Shown in pieces: positions 1 to 8,880 of a stretch of DNA of 64,000 bases. Position 1 is the stretch's first letter. Each line of letters starts with the position of its first letter. The position numbers and the translations under genes were made by a program. This DNA comes from Chelydra serpentina. Lineage: Eukaryota; Chordata; Testudines; Chelydridae. The DNA lies in the NCBI GenBank assembly GCA_037349315.1, contig JBAIAC010000027.1, positions 6,603,001 through 6,667,000 of the forward strand, written 5' to 3'. The notes below the pieces were generated by a model. It worked only from the letters and a program-made list of their open reading frames with translations. It was not told where the DNA came from and made no database searches.

Positions 1-900
1 CTGCTGAGGGTTGAAATGACTGCCCTGCACATTAAGCGGGGACGGCGGTGGGGGCATTGTCCGGCTTGCTGGCGGAAGGCGTGTGCCTATCTAAGGGATA
101 GAGAGGCATGGCGTGAGTTTGCAGCAGCGGCAGAGCAGGTCAGTGTGGGGATGCTGACCCTTCCCCCCAGGTGACCAGAAGAGAGGGGATGTTATATAAG
201 TACATGCCAGGCAGGAGAAGCCCTCTTTTACCTGGACAAAGTGGAGCAGCTCCCATCCATGGAAGTAGTGCAATCCCAGCTTTGCTCTCATCACTCCTTT
301 CTCGGGCGGCTGGGAAGGAGTTTGTCCCTGACCGCCAGATTGGCTTAGGCAAAGGGGGTGACTTAGCTGGGGCGAACATGGAACGGGAGCTAGGCTATGA
401 TGTTGCAACTCATGTCAACCTGGGGCAGGTTTCCAGTGCAGGTGCTCCGTTGGAAGGGATAAAGATAAATGGATTGGTAATGGATTTAAAGGAGGTATTT
501 GTTAAAGGGGTGGAAAAGGGGGAGGGAGGTTTGGGGCTCCCATGAGTAGCATGGTTGGGAGCCAACCCCTGCTCTTTTATCGCCCTCATTTGAGGTGGGA
601 GATGTTAAGGTCTCAGCTGTGTGTGGGCTGGGGACCAGGATGGGAAAGGGGGAGGACTGACAGAAGCCCCCGGGTATATGTGGAATTACCTGCACTGAAC
701 GCTTTTATCTGCTGGGCACTCCCAGACAGTTAATAATAAGTTGCGGCCTAATTAAACCACATCCAGTGTCTCCTGCCCTTTTTCCAGCATAGCCGGACAA
801 AAGCACGTGTGTTCTGGCAACGGCTTAAATGGGAACTGAGCTCTGTGGAAAAATCTGTCTCCAGTTCTGGGTGCTAAGCACTGAAAAACCTGGCCCCGCA
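1..900. other. Unique non-coding sequence
   Basis: No repeat family or gene is recognisable here. Several overlapping reading frames of 60-125 codons run on both strands between positions 91 and 733. They overlap each other antisense, have no recognisable domain, and lie in moderately GC-rich sequence where such frames are expected by chance. I see no convincing exon. Confidence 0.5.
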
Positions 901-936
901 CAGGTTTGCTTGTTTGAAAATCTGGCTCCTAGTGAG

Positions 937-1042
937 GCTGATTGTGCTCTCACACTGGTTTTACACAGGTGTGATTCCACTTAGCTCTGTGGCTTTACTC
1001 CTGATCTGTATTAGTGTGGCTGAAAGAAAGACTGGGCCCAAT
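937..1042. repeat. Degenerate MITE, 'TTTACACxGGTGT' family
   Basis: The segment has the signature of a short palindromic reptile repeat. A 'gctgattgtgctctcacactggttttacac' type left arm is followed by a centre with a TTACTCCTGAT motif and a right arm ending near 'actgggccca'. At least eight related copies occur elsewhere in the window. The family resembles Chompy-type MITEs described from crocodilians and other reptiles, but that name is an inference from memory. The copy is old and diverged. Confidence 0.55.
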
Positions 1043-1044
1043 AT

Positions 1045-1555
1045 GTGGTTAAAAGAGGTTTTTACAATAGAATAGCTTTGCGGGTGATATATTCTATATC
1101 AGTTGCTTCTGACACATTTTTCATTCTGCTTTTTTTTTAAAAAAATTTGCTTTATTGTTAATGTAGGCGAGACGCAAAAGACGTTTCACAGAATTTGGAT
1201 TTTTAAAAATTCTCCAATTTTAAACATTCAAAAAACATACACTTAAAAGCTAGCTATTTGCTCAAAACCCAAAGAAACCCTGTAACAATGGTGACTGGAG
1301 CGGTGAGGGGACTGATAATAGGACAAAGAGACATTGACATCTAGGTCAGTGGTTTGAACACAGGGCCCAGGTTAGTAGAGACTGAAAGTCATATCCACCT
1401 GACAGCTATTCACTGGCCTATATTAAATGAATTGGGGCTTTCAGTTCATTTCCTAGTAGACATGTCTCCACATCACAACACAATGAATACAGTTGACAGT
1501 AATGATCACTTCCTCTTGGCCTTGTGTCCAGAATAAGTATAATATCTGTTTAGGT
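1045..1555. other. Unique non-coding sequence
   Basis: This is AT-rich sequence with a T/A run near 1132-1146. No gene, RNA or repeat family is recognised. A 60-codon frame at 1354-1536 has no recognisable features. Confidence 0.4.
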
Positions 1556-1560
1556 GCCAG

Positions 1561-1672
1561 TTCAGGAAAGCACTTAGGCACATGCTTAACTTTAAGCATG
1601 TACAGAAGTCCCATTGTCTTTAAAGGAGCCAGACACTTAAAGTGAAGCATATACTTAACGCGCTTTCCTGAA
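1561..1672. repeat. Palindromic MITE, 'TTCAGGAAAGCACTTA' family
   Basis: The ends are inverted copies: TTCAGGAAAGCACTTAGGCA at the left and CGCTTTCCTGAA at the right. The interior has 'gcttaactttaagcatg' and its diverged complement around 'tcccattgtctttaaag'. The whole element can fold on itself. A related copy lies at 57257-57372, and another is split by a SINE at about 44.7 and 44.95 kb. It is a non-autonomous repeat with no coding capacity; the superfamily is not determined. Confidence 0.7.
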
Positions 1673-1986
1673 TAAGGATGCTTCCCTAAACTGCAGCCTT
1701 AATATCTGAGAATTCATCCATCTGGGGTTGGAGTAGGTGATCTAACAGGGCTCTTTGAATCCCTAACTTGCATGAATCAATGGATATTCTTGTTGGGAGA
1801 CTTAGCAAGGAGCCAAAGGATTGTGCACTGTGCAGAGGCTGAGCTATGCTTTTATCGCTCAAGACTGAGGCTCGTTGGCAGGAGCAGTAGGGAAGGATTC
1901 CATGCTTTTTTCCATGTAGTATCTGAGATCCTGCACAGACATTAATGTATATATACTCCCAGAAAACCCTGGGAGGGAGAGAAGTA

Positions 1987-2125
1987 TTGTTATTCCCATT
2001 TTACAGACAGAGCATGCAGCGAGATTAAGTGACTCATCCAAGGTCAGATGTGGTAAACCCAGGAAGTAAAGCCAGGTCTCCTGAGTCCCACTCCAGTGCT
2101 TGAACTACAAAGCTATCTTGCCTCT
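1987..2125 (+). repeat. MIR/CORE-SINE-type fragment
   Basis: The sequence reads 'cccattttacagacag', then 'gattaagtgactcatccaaggtca', then 'agccaggtctcctgagtccca'. This is the order of the conserved core and 3' region of MIR-like SINEs, ancient tRNA-derived retroposons shared by amniotes. It is diverged and truncated at both ends. Confidence 0.75.
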
Positions 2126-2529
2126 GCTGTATCTGTTCTGTGCCAAAAGGACGTTAGTCTCCAGATCTGTGAAACTGGCGGCTTTCATGAGAACTAAATT
2201 AAACATTTAAAAAACCCCAAAAGAAACAAAAATAATGGACATTTCCACTCTAAATTAGAGAATGTTCAGAAGTGAAATTCAGAGCTATCCTAGGGAGGGA
2301 TTTGTCTAGTATTGGGTGAGTCTAAACACATTCTGTTTATCCTGCCCAACAATAGTGTATTACGGCAAGTCTCTCATTCCAGTGGAATTGTCACCATAAT
2401 ATTTTTGGTGTAATTCTATGGCCTCCAATGGGCAACTAAAATCCTCTTCAGCTGAGTTACTCTGGCATTACACCTGAGATCAGAATCGGGTCAATAGCCT
2501 TTGATATTATAGGAGTAAAACTGAGACAT

Positions 2530-2626
2530 TGCCTGATTCTGATCCCATTTAGGCTGGTTTTACACTGTGAGGTAACTACATTGACTTCAGTGGAGTTACT
2601 CCGGATTTACACCTGTATAAATTAGA
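2530..2626. repeat. MITE, 'TTTACACxGGTGT' family
   Basis: This is one of the better preserved copies. A left arm 'gcctgattctgatccc' and 'ggttttacactgtgaggtaac' face a right arm 'gagttactccggatttacacc' around the centre 'attgacttcagtgg'. The arms are imperfect inverted copies. A partial second copy in the same style lies just upstream at about 2445-2495. It is possibly Chompy-like (inference). Confidence 0.65.
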
Positions 2627-2629
2627 AAT

Positions 2630-2812
2630 AAGAACATAAGAACGGCCACACTGGGTCAGACCAAAGGTCCATCAAGCCCAGTATCCTGTCCTCTGACAAT
2701 GGCCAATGGCAGGTACCTCAAAGGGAATGAACAGAACAGGTAACCATCAAGTGATCCATGCCGTGTCATCCAATCCCAGCTTCTGGCAAACAGAGGCTAG
2801 GGACACCAAATA
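2630..2812 (-). mobile_element. CR1-type LINE 3' fragment ('AGAACATAAGAA' tail family)
   Basis: In the plus-strand reading the fragment begins 'agaacataagaacggcc', continues 'actgggtcagaccaaaggtcc', 'cccagtatcctgtc' and 'gaatgaacagaacagg', and ends 'ggctagggacacc'. This order recurs at 35207 and 51292. I read it as the antisense 3' end of a CR1-related LINE family common in turtles. Its left edge abuts the preceding MITE almost directly. Orientation is inferred from the terminal motif. It has no coding potential. Confidence 0.7.
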
Positions 2813-2814
2813 AT

Positions 2815-4028
2815 CAGACCCACTGGATATTTTGCTGAAGCATTGCTTGTTCATATTGAAAACTTCTTTCATTTGGGTTAGTAGTGAGCTCTGGCTCAAA
2901 CCAAAACAACTCCCCCACCCCCCACAAAAAATACCCTTCTTCACTTTAAAAACATAATATGAAGATACTCATGAAAAAATCCGTATGAAATGTTCATAAT
3001 TTTTGGGGGGGAGGGAAGGCGGGGAGGGATTCTGTAAAGCAAGGGAGCCTGTTGTTCTTTGAAGGAAAGACACAAAGTGCTTAGACTGCTGGAAAAAAAA
3101 TCCATCAAGTAATTCTGTATCTATAAAATAGGTGGTAATGCAATCTGAGCTTAATTTTGATGGCACACTGTACTTCATAACAGTGACAATACCTTAAAAA
3201 ATGTAATGAAAGGGCCTGATTTATTACTGAAATAATCCATTTAGCAGTCCAATAAATAAAGGGAGAAAATACAACCAATGTTTTAGGAGGGGGAAAAAAA
3301 GGGCAGAAAAATTGCAATGCCTGGCAGTTTTCTGTAAATGCATCTAGAGATTGTGGCTAAAGATTTTTTTTTTAAAAGACTAATAGAAATTCAAAGTTAG
3401 ATTTGAGATTTAGGCTTAACATCTTCCACACACCTCATGTACCTTTTAAATACATGGCCCGTGATTTAAATAATGTAAGCTGTGTTTTTATTTGTGGGGC
3501 GGGGAGAATGCTAATGCGGTGCCTTACAAATATTTGATTTTGAGTATGCTCCCATAGCCATTATTAATCGCAAAGCAAACATATTTCTCCCTCATGCCAA
3601 ATTTGTTTTAATAACATGGCGTTACTTCTGCAAATGTCAGCTCCTGACTCTCTCTCTCTCTCTCTCTTTCCATTTCAGTGGCACTTGGCCATAAGTGAAG
3701 ATTGGCACTTTTTATACTCCCTCTAGGTTACTTCTATTAATCCATTTAATATGCTACAGAACGCTGTGGTGGGAATTGGCAGTAAAGGTAATAAAATCCC
3801 AGCATGGCAGAGCTGTTTGTATTCAGGTGTATAGCACTGACAGCGTGCACTTTGGAGTACAGTAGCTTCTTATTTTCCCCCTGTTCCAGTTTAGGTTTCC
3901 TGCTCCCAGCTCTTTCCCTTAATGCAGACTTCTTCACACTGGATTTAGTGGCTTTTCTTTCAGATACTGATCAGTTAAAATGTACACGGAATATGGTCTG
4001 CATTCTGAGGAGGCCTTATGTAGGAGCT
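2815..4028. other. Mostly unique sequence with a possible conserved block
   Basis: No gene is supported. Positions 3430-3640 are AT-rich with several TTTAAATA, TAAT and ATTAAT words and low CpG. This looks like unique vertebrate non-coding DNA that could be constrained. A (TC)n run at 3647-3668 is followed by 'tttccatttcag', which resembles a polypyrimidine tract and acceptor site, but no coding exon follows it. I treat the run as a microsatellite. Confidence 0.4.
3647..3668. repeat. (TC)n microsatellite
   Basis: An uninterrupted CT dinucleotide tract of about 11 units. Confidence 0.9.
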
Positions 4029-4224
4029 TCATAGAATTATAGAAGATAAGGGTTGGAAGAGACCTCAGGAGGTCATCTAGTCCAATCCCCTGGTCAAAGC
4101 AAGACCAACACTAACTAAATCATCCCAGTCAGGGCTTTGTCAAACCAGGCCTTAAAAACCTCTAAGGATGGAGATTCCACCACCTCCCTAGGTAACCTAT
4201 TCCAGGGCTTCACCACCCTCCTAG
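4029..4224 (-). mobile_element. CR1 LINE 3' end, first part of a split copy
   Basis: The plus strand starts 'catagaattatagaag' and continues 'ggttggaagagacctcaggaggtcatctagtcca', the reverse complement of the standard CR1 3' terminus. It then runs through the 3' UTR to 'cttcaccaccctcctag'. The copy is interrupted by the MITE at 4225 and resumes at 4507 with 'tgaaatagtgtttcctaatatccaacc', exactly the CR1 sequence expected next. It represents the terminal part of a non-LTR retrotransposon in antisense orientation. Confidence 0.92.
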
Positions 4225-4506
4225 GGCTGGTCTACATTACCCACCGGCGCGATCGATGTTTCGGGGATCGATTTTTCGTGTCTAGTGTAGACGCGATAAA
4301 TCGATCCCCGATCGATCTGCCGTCAACTCCGGTAATCCACCCCCGGCGAGAGGAAGAAGCGGAGTTGACGGGGGGCGGGGGCAGTCGACCCTGCGGCGTC
4401 CTCACAGTGCAGTAAGTCGATTGAGGTACGACGACTTCAGCTACGTTATTCACGTAGCTGAAGTTGCGTACCTTACATCAACTCCCGCCCCTAGTGTAGA
4501 CCTGGG
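4225..4506. mobile_element. 282-bp hairpin-rich MITE inserted in CR1
   Basis: Removing this segment restores a continuous CR1. CCTAG occurs at both junctions (4220-4224 and 4507-4511), so the target duplication is at most 5 bp. TA or CTA are also possible because the ends TAGGGCTGGTCTACA and TGTAGACCTGGGCCTA share bases with the target. The terminal inverted repeats are imperfect, with the shared core GGTCTACA. The interior holds two strong internal inverted repeats (about 4250-4320 and 4436-4464) and a high density of CpG. It has no coding capacity and presumably was mobilised by a transposase encoded elsewhere. The superfamily is unresolved; Harbinger-like is one possibility. Confidence 0.85.
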
Positions 4507-4590
4507 CCTAGTGAAATAGTGTTTCCTAATATCCAACCTAGACCTCCCCCACTGCAACTTGAGACCATTGCTCCTTGTTCTGTTCAGATG
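4507..4590 (-). mobile_element. CR1 LINE, second part of the split copy
   Basis: This continues the CR1 begun at 4029. On the minus strand it encodes a fragment with RTRSNGLKLQ and RSRLDIRK, the end of the CR1 ORF2 protein, as also seen at 48.9-49.0 kb. The reading frame is broken by the MITE insertion. The copy is 5' truncated at about 4590, as is usual for CR1. Confidence 0.9.
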
Positions 4591-4624
4591 GATTGATTTG
4601 TTGGCGTTGTCATGATGAAAGCAA

Positions 4625-4690
4625 CATATTCTGCTCCCACGCTGGCGTAACTGCACTGATGTCAGTGGAGTTGCTCCTGATTTAAACTGG
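4625..4690. repeat. Partial 'TTTACACxGGTGT'-family MITE
   Basis: The words 'ctggcgtaactgcactgatgtcagtggagttgctcctgatttaaac' match the centre and right arm of the family seen at 2530. Only about half of an element remains. Confidence 0.5.
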
Positions 4691-5318
4691 CCGGGGGGGC
4701 AGGGGGGACACAAATCAGGCTCGTAAGTGTTTTAATGGGGAACGAGTGAGCTAGTTCTACCCGCAATGATTTGCCCAGTCTTGCTTTGTTGTGCCTTTCG
4801 TTGCTCGTGAGGTCATTGGCTGGTTGTTGTATTTGGTTACATCGATACTTCTTCAGATGCAGGTGATGTGCTATAATAAAAACCCCGTCCATTGCCATGG
4901 ATATTACAGAGAATGGTAATCACCGCTTTGACTTTGGTACCTTTCATGTACAAGATGTGTAGTGTGGCTTACAGGATTGAGCTCTTGGCTGGGAGCCAGG
5001 TCAAACCTGGTTCTACTGCTGACCATCTTGCTGTCCTTGGGCACTTTTCATCTCTATTTCCCATCCACCGGCATGGTTTCCTTTGCCTCTGCTCTGCTGC
5101 CCACTTCCTCAGCTCACTTGAGGAGTCATGGTTCTAGAGACTTCCCCTTCTGCCTGCTCTCTCCCGACTCCCCTGCATGTGAAGCTGTGGTCTGACCCCT
5201 ACTGTGAGTGCTTGAAAGAGAATAGGCCTCATAGCAGTCTCTGGGCCAGCTCCTCAGCTCGTTAAACTCCCGTAGTTCCATTGAAACCTGTGAAGTTATT
5301 CACAGCTTACACCCGCTG
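4691..5318. other. Unique non-coding sequence
   Basis: No repeat family is clearly recognised, apart from a weak 'actcccgtagttccattgaaacctgtgaagtta' segment near 5265-5310 that may be a decayed MITE. Two overlapping frames at 4892-5195 show no domain. Confidence 0.4.
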
Positions 5319-5538
5319 AGCTTCGGGCACAGAATCTTCGAAATGACCACGCAGAGTGGTGCATCGAGAAGTCCGGGCTAGACGCAGCGCGCGCTTAAGG
5401 AGTGGCTTTAAAAGTCGTAAACGCCTCTGAAAGCGATTAGCGACGCCCATTTGAAATGATAGGACTGACGCCTGGAAGCAGGCACTTCTAGTCTCTTGTC
5501 CTTGCTTCGGCCAGCGAGCTTTGACAATTCTCGGAACT
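5319..5538. other. Isolated CpG-rich patch
   Basis: I count 18 CpG dinucleotides in about 220 bases, including a CGCGCGC run, while the flanking kilobases are CpG-poor like bulk methylated vertebrate DNA. There are no terminal repeats, no known family, and no obvious promoter core. A 91-codon minus-strand frame spans 5307-5582 and is rich in Arg and Leu, as expected from CpG-rich composition. I do not recognise a protein. It could be an orphan CpG island or enhancer, a young unrecognised insertion, or a CpG-rich exon. Confidence 0.5.
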
Positions 5539-5539
5539 A

Positions 5540-7050
5540 CATCTTTGAGCCCAGATGAGGAGGTGTTCTGTTGGGCCTCCATTGCAGGGCCGTGAGGAAT
5601 CTGAACCTAGGCTCAATAACATTATTTTCCTTCGAGCAGTTCTTCTGCAGGTCAGGCCTGAGATTCCTTTGGCGGAACTTTAGGGAGAGTGAAAGCATGA
5701 GGAGCAATTATCTCTGCTTGGTTTAGCATTAGTATTAGCCAGTGCTATCCGCTCTTGTTTTCACAAACATGAAAATTAATGGCAGGAAAAGAGAAAACAA
5801 AGGAGTAAATTGCTGCCCATTAAACCCTTTTTTTGTTTCATATTTCACATGCCCTCACTTTGTAAAACAACAGTGGAGAATCCTCACTTAAGGGCTCCCC
5901 CGCTTCAAAGCTTTGGCCAACGGAAGGAATATTTGGCTCCACATACCTGTATTTCTTGCTTGGTTCTAATTGCCTTGTTTGTTTTGTAATAAGTGATTCC
6001 TGCCTGTCTTGGGCTGGATTGTTTTTTTTCACACCATTAAATGAAGTTCTGCTGTATTGATCCCTGTTTTTCCCATTTGAAGCCTGAAAAGTGATGAAGA
6101 CATTTTCTTGTTTTCTCGTGTACTTTTCCTCTCAGTTCATTTAGGTGACCTGTCTTTAGTTCCTCACTCTGTTTGCTGTAATTGCTTCTTCAGAGTAATG
6201 TTACACTGTAACCGCAGTACTGCAGCCTGAGTACTTTTTTATGGAAGAATGAGGGAAGGCGAAGTTGAAGTCGTCAGCTAATATTAACTGTGGAAGCTTT
6301 GCCACAATTGACATCTCAATAGCCGTGTCTCTTGCTGTACAGTTACAGAAGCAAAATAGTCCAATGGACTATTGTGGACATAGGCAGCAAGGACCATGGT
6401 GTCTCTAGATCTCATGTCAATGCATGGTGGTTTCTTTTTTACAGGCCTCTGAGAAATTGGGAATACCTCTGATTATTTTTTTCTTTTGGCATAAAAATGC
6501 CACTTAACCTTTTTCTAATAAAGCAAGTTTTGTTTAATTTTTTTATATAGGGTCGGATTTTCAGAAGAGTTCAGTTCTCACGTAGGCCCCCAGATAAGTG
6601 GCCATCGGTCTTGCAATGATCGCTGCTGGGTGCTTCGGGAAATGTGACCCTTGTTCAAGCGCCTAAGTGGGAGCTCAGCTTTTTTCCAAATCTGGTTCTT
6701 TTGAAAATGTGTTCGGGAAGGGCCAGATTCACCAGTATGCTCCAGTGAATTACTGCCCCACCAGCAACATTGTTTAGCTGGAGGCATCATGGCATCCCTG
6801 CAAGTGCCATATTTTAGGGAAAGCATTTCTGAGAATGAATTAAAATACCAAGTCTGAACCTACAGTGCCTACTCAGGCAAGGCTCACAGTTTCCGTGCGG
6901 TCTGGTCATGCAGCCTTTACTATTGAAGTCACTGGGAGTTTTGCTTGGGTAGCAAATGCAGGGCAGGAACCAAGCTGTGGTGTCTTTTTCCATACCCTAT
7001 TAACAGCTATTTGGGACAGGAACACTCTGAACACCTTATAGCTATTTTAA
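5540..7050. other. Unique non-coding sequence
   Basis: AT-rich single-copy DNA with no recognisable gene. It includes an imperfect hairpin at 6331-6391, listed separately. Words such as 'gggtcggattttcagaagag' near 6549 suggest decayed members of the 'TTTTCAAA' MITE family, but no complete copy is delimited. Confidence 0.45.
6331..6391. other. Imperfect 61-nt inverted repeat
   Basis: The outer arms are CTTGCTG (6331-6337) and CAGCAAG (6385-6391). The inner arms AATAGTCCA (6355-6363) and TGGACTATT (6365-6373) are perfect complements around a single base. The middle of the stem is mismatched. It could be a small RNA hairpin, a decayed MITE, or chance. Confidence 0.5.
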
Positions 7051-7052
7051 AA

Positions 7053-7440
7053 CTAGCGTTGGTCAAAAATGTTCAGTTGAAATATTTTTTGATAAAAAGC
7101 CTTTGTTTTAAAGCTTTTGCAAAAAATGTTCAGGTTTTTCAATGAAACGAACATTTTTCCATTGTCTGTTTTTCAGGTTTTGGTTTTAGCTCCTCTTTTG
7201 CCTTTTTACTGTTTTTCTTTCTCCCATTCTCTTTTCAGGGACAATATGGCAAAAAGAAGAAAAGGAGGAAAACAAAACAAGAACTATACAATTTTCATTG
7301 AGTTTTTTGAAAAAAAACACCCTGATAAGCCCTTTTTGAATCATGTGGAATGAAAACTATTTTGGAATTTTTTTTTGCAAAAAGTTATCAGTGTTTTTGA
7401 ATCAGGTCCGTTAAAAAGGCAGAAAATAGCAGTTTTTTTT
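7053..7440. repeat. Decayed AT-rich MITE ('GTTGGTCAAAAAT' family)
   Basis: The left end 'agcgttggtcaaaaatgttcag' and the A/T-rich mirror-like interior, with repeated 'tttttgaaaa' and 'gttcaggtttttc' words, match a family of AT-rich palindromic elements also seen at 29320-29751 and 35425-35545. The right end is poorly defined. A 78-codon frame inside (7117-7353) is rich in Lys and Phe because of composition and is not regarded as a gene. Confidence 0.45.
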
Positions 7441-7799
7441 AACATGCCATAAGAGGATCAAGTGAAAATTATTGCTTCCTGTGGTTTATGTCATCATTTT
7501 CAGAGTCATTCTCTGATCTCACCACTTTGGCCCCGATTTCTCTACCAGCAAAGTGAGACGGCTAAGTCAAAGTCTTGCATTGTAGAACTGCTCCCCTCTG
7601 GCTCATTAGTGCAGCTGACGGGCCGGTGCTGTCAGTGGGCAGCCAAGTCTCCATTCTTGCCTCTTTCATCCCCGCCCACTCCTGCAGACATGGGGAGGCT
7701 GCTCTGTCATCCTGTGGAGCTGCTTGCTGTAGGGATGGCTGGCACACAGGAGTCAGAAGTTTAAAAATTGTTCAGCTATGTTTGAAACTGACACTAAGG

Positions 7800-8065
7800 G
7801 TCACATTTTCAAAAGCTTCTAAGTGACTTAACAGCCTAAGGACCAGATTTTTAAAGGTATTTAACTGCCCAAAGATACAAATAGGCACCTAGGGAGATAT
7901 TCAAAAGCATTAGGAGCTAGATGCCCAGGTGTTTTTGAAAATCTCATTAGCACCTGTCTGCATCTTGAGGTACCTAAACACCTTTAAAAATCTGGCTCGT
8001 GAGTGCCTAAACCTCTTTTGAAAATGGGATGTAGGCTCCTAAATCACTTTCACGCTTTTGTAAAT
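7800..8065. repeat. MITE cluster, 'TTTTCAAAAGC...TTAGGCACC' family
   Basis: Repeated words 'cacattttcaaaagcttctaagtgactta', 'tttttaaaggtatttaactgcc', 'aataggcacctagg' and 'ttttgaaaatctcattagcacc' are followed by inverted forms up to 'cttttgaaaatgggatgtaggctcctaaat'. This is a folded-back arrangement like the clean copy at 45738-45826. At least one full and one partial copy appear fused or nested. There is no coding content. Confidence 0.6.
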
Positions 8066-8545
8066 GTTACCCGTAGTCTGTTCTGACATTCTCTCTCCCT
8101 AAAATTCCCAGGATGTCTGAGCCGCTCTCATTTTAAGAAGCCTTGCTATTGCTCTGACATTTTTTTTTTTAATGGGAGGCTTTGGGGATATCATTGTGTT
8201 GATGCTTTATTAGAATGTTGCAAATGAAAAAAGGCACGTTGTTGTTTTCCCTCTTTTCATAGGTAACATCATGAGACGTGGAAAAAATTCTTAAGGATGA
8301 TGCAAAGATGAACCACTTTCTGCCCTTGAGTGTGTACGTGCACCTCCTGCATGAGCTGCTGGGAGATGTGTGCTTGCACCTGCCGTTGACAAAAACACTA
8401 CCAAACTGTAGCTTATCCAGTGAAAGTGGCTGTGTATTCTGTGAATGGCCTAAAAGCATCACAGGCACTTAGAGGTAAGTCAACTAGCACCATCAGTTTG
8501 TTCCCCTACAACCCAAAGATATGAGTTGTTGGAGTTTAGACTCCA
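8066..8545. other. Unique non-coding sequence
   Basis: Ordinary AT-rich DNA with a T run at 8160-8170. Overlapping frames on both strands at 8169-8472 have no recognisable domain. Confidence 0.35.
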
Positions 8546-8549
8546 CTTG

Positions 8550-8642
8550 TGCAAAGACTTCCATAAGTGCTTAACATCAATTGGATTGCTCATGTATGTA
8601 AAGTTAAGCGTGCAGAGAAGTCTTTGCAGAACTCGGCCTTAG
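8550..8642. repeat. Decayed palindromic MITE ('AAGTGCTTAA' family)
   Basis: 'tgcaaagacttccataagtgcttaa' at the left and 'aaagttaagcgtgcagagaagtctttgcagaactcggcc' at the right are inverted relatives. The layout and words are like the element at 1561. Divergence is high. Confidence 0.5.
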
Positions 8643-8673
8643 AGGCTGTACTCTAAAGAGGTTAGAGAACTTA

Positions 8674-8880
8674 GTTTATTTATTATTATTATTATTGCTA
8701 TTATATTGTTTGTTTGTATTATGATAGTACCTACAGCCCCAATCAGGATAAAAGGTCATTGCTAGCCAGCGGACAAACATAATAAAAAACAGTCCTTGCC
8801 CTTAAAGAGCTTACATTCTAAATAAACAAGACAGACAAAAGGTCAGATAAAAGGGATGCAACATACAAGTTGATCGTTTG
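8674..8880 (-). repeat. Ancient interspersed repeat, 'GGGGCAGGGACTGTC' family
   Basis: A (TTA)n stretch (8674-8696) is followed by 'tagtacctacagccccaatcagg', 'acaaacataataaaaaacagtccttgcccttaaagagcttacattctaaa'. This is the reverse complement of a repeat present seven times in the window, whose forward form reads 'gtaaactcattggggcagg...tgtacagcacctag'. It resembles a LINE/SINE 3' tail, possibly L2- or CORE-related, and the exact family is not assigned. The terminal (TTA)n suits a retroposon tail. Confidence 0.65.

Noticed and set aside
91..733. Protein-coding gene from several overlapping frames
   Set aside because: Frames are mutually antisense, without known domains, and have no supporting splice sites.
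3647..3690. Polypyrimidine tract and splice acceptor
   Set aside because: The tract is a simple (TC)n repeat and no plausible exon follows.
4137..4415. 92-codon gene spanning CR1 and MITE
   Set aside because: The frame crosses a transposon junction, so it cannot be an ancestral gene.
7117..7353. Lys-rich small protein
   Set aside because: Lies inside an A/T-rich palindromic repeat; composition explains the residues.
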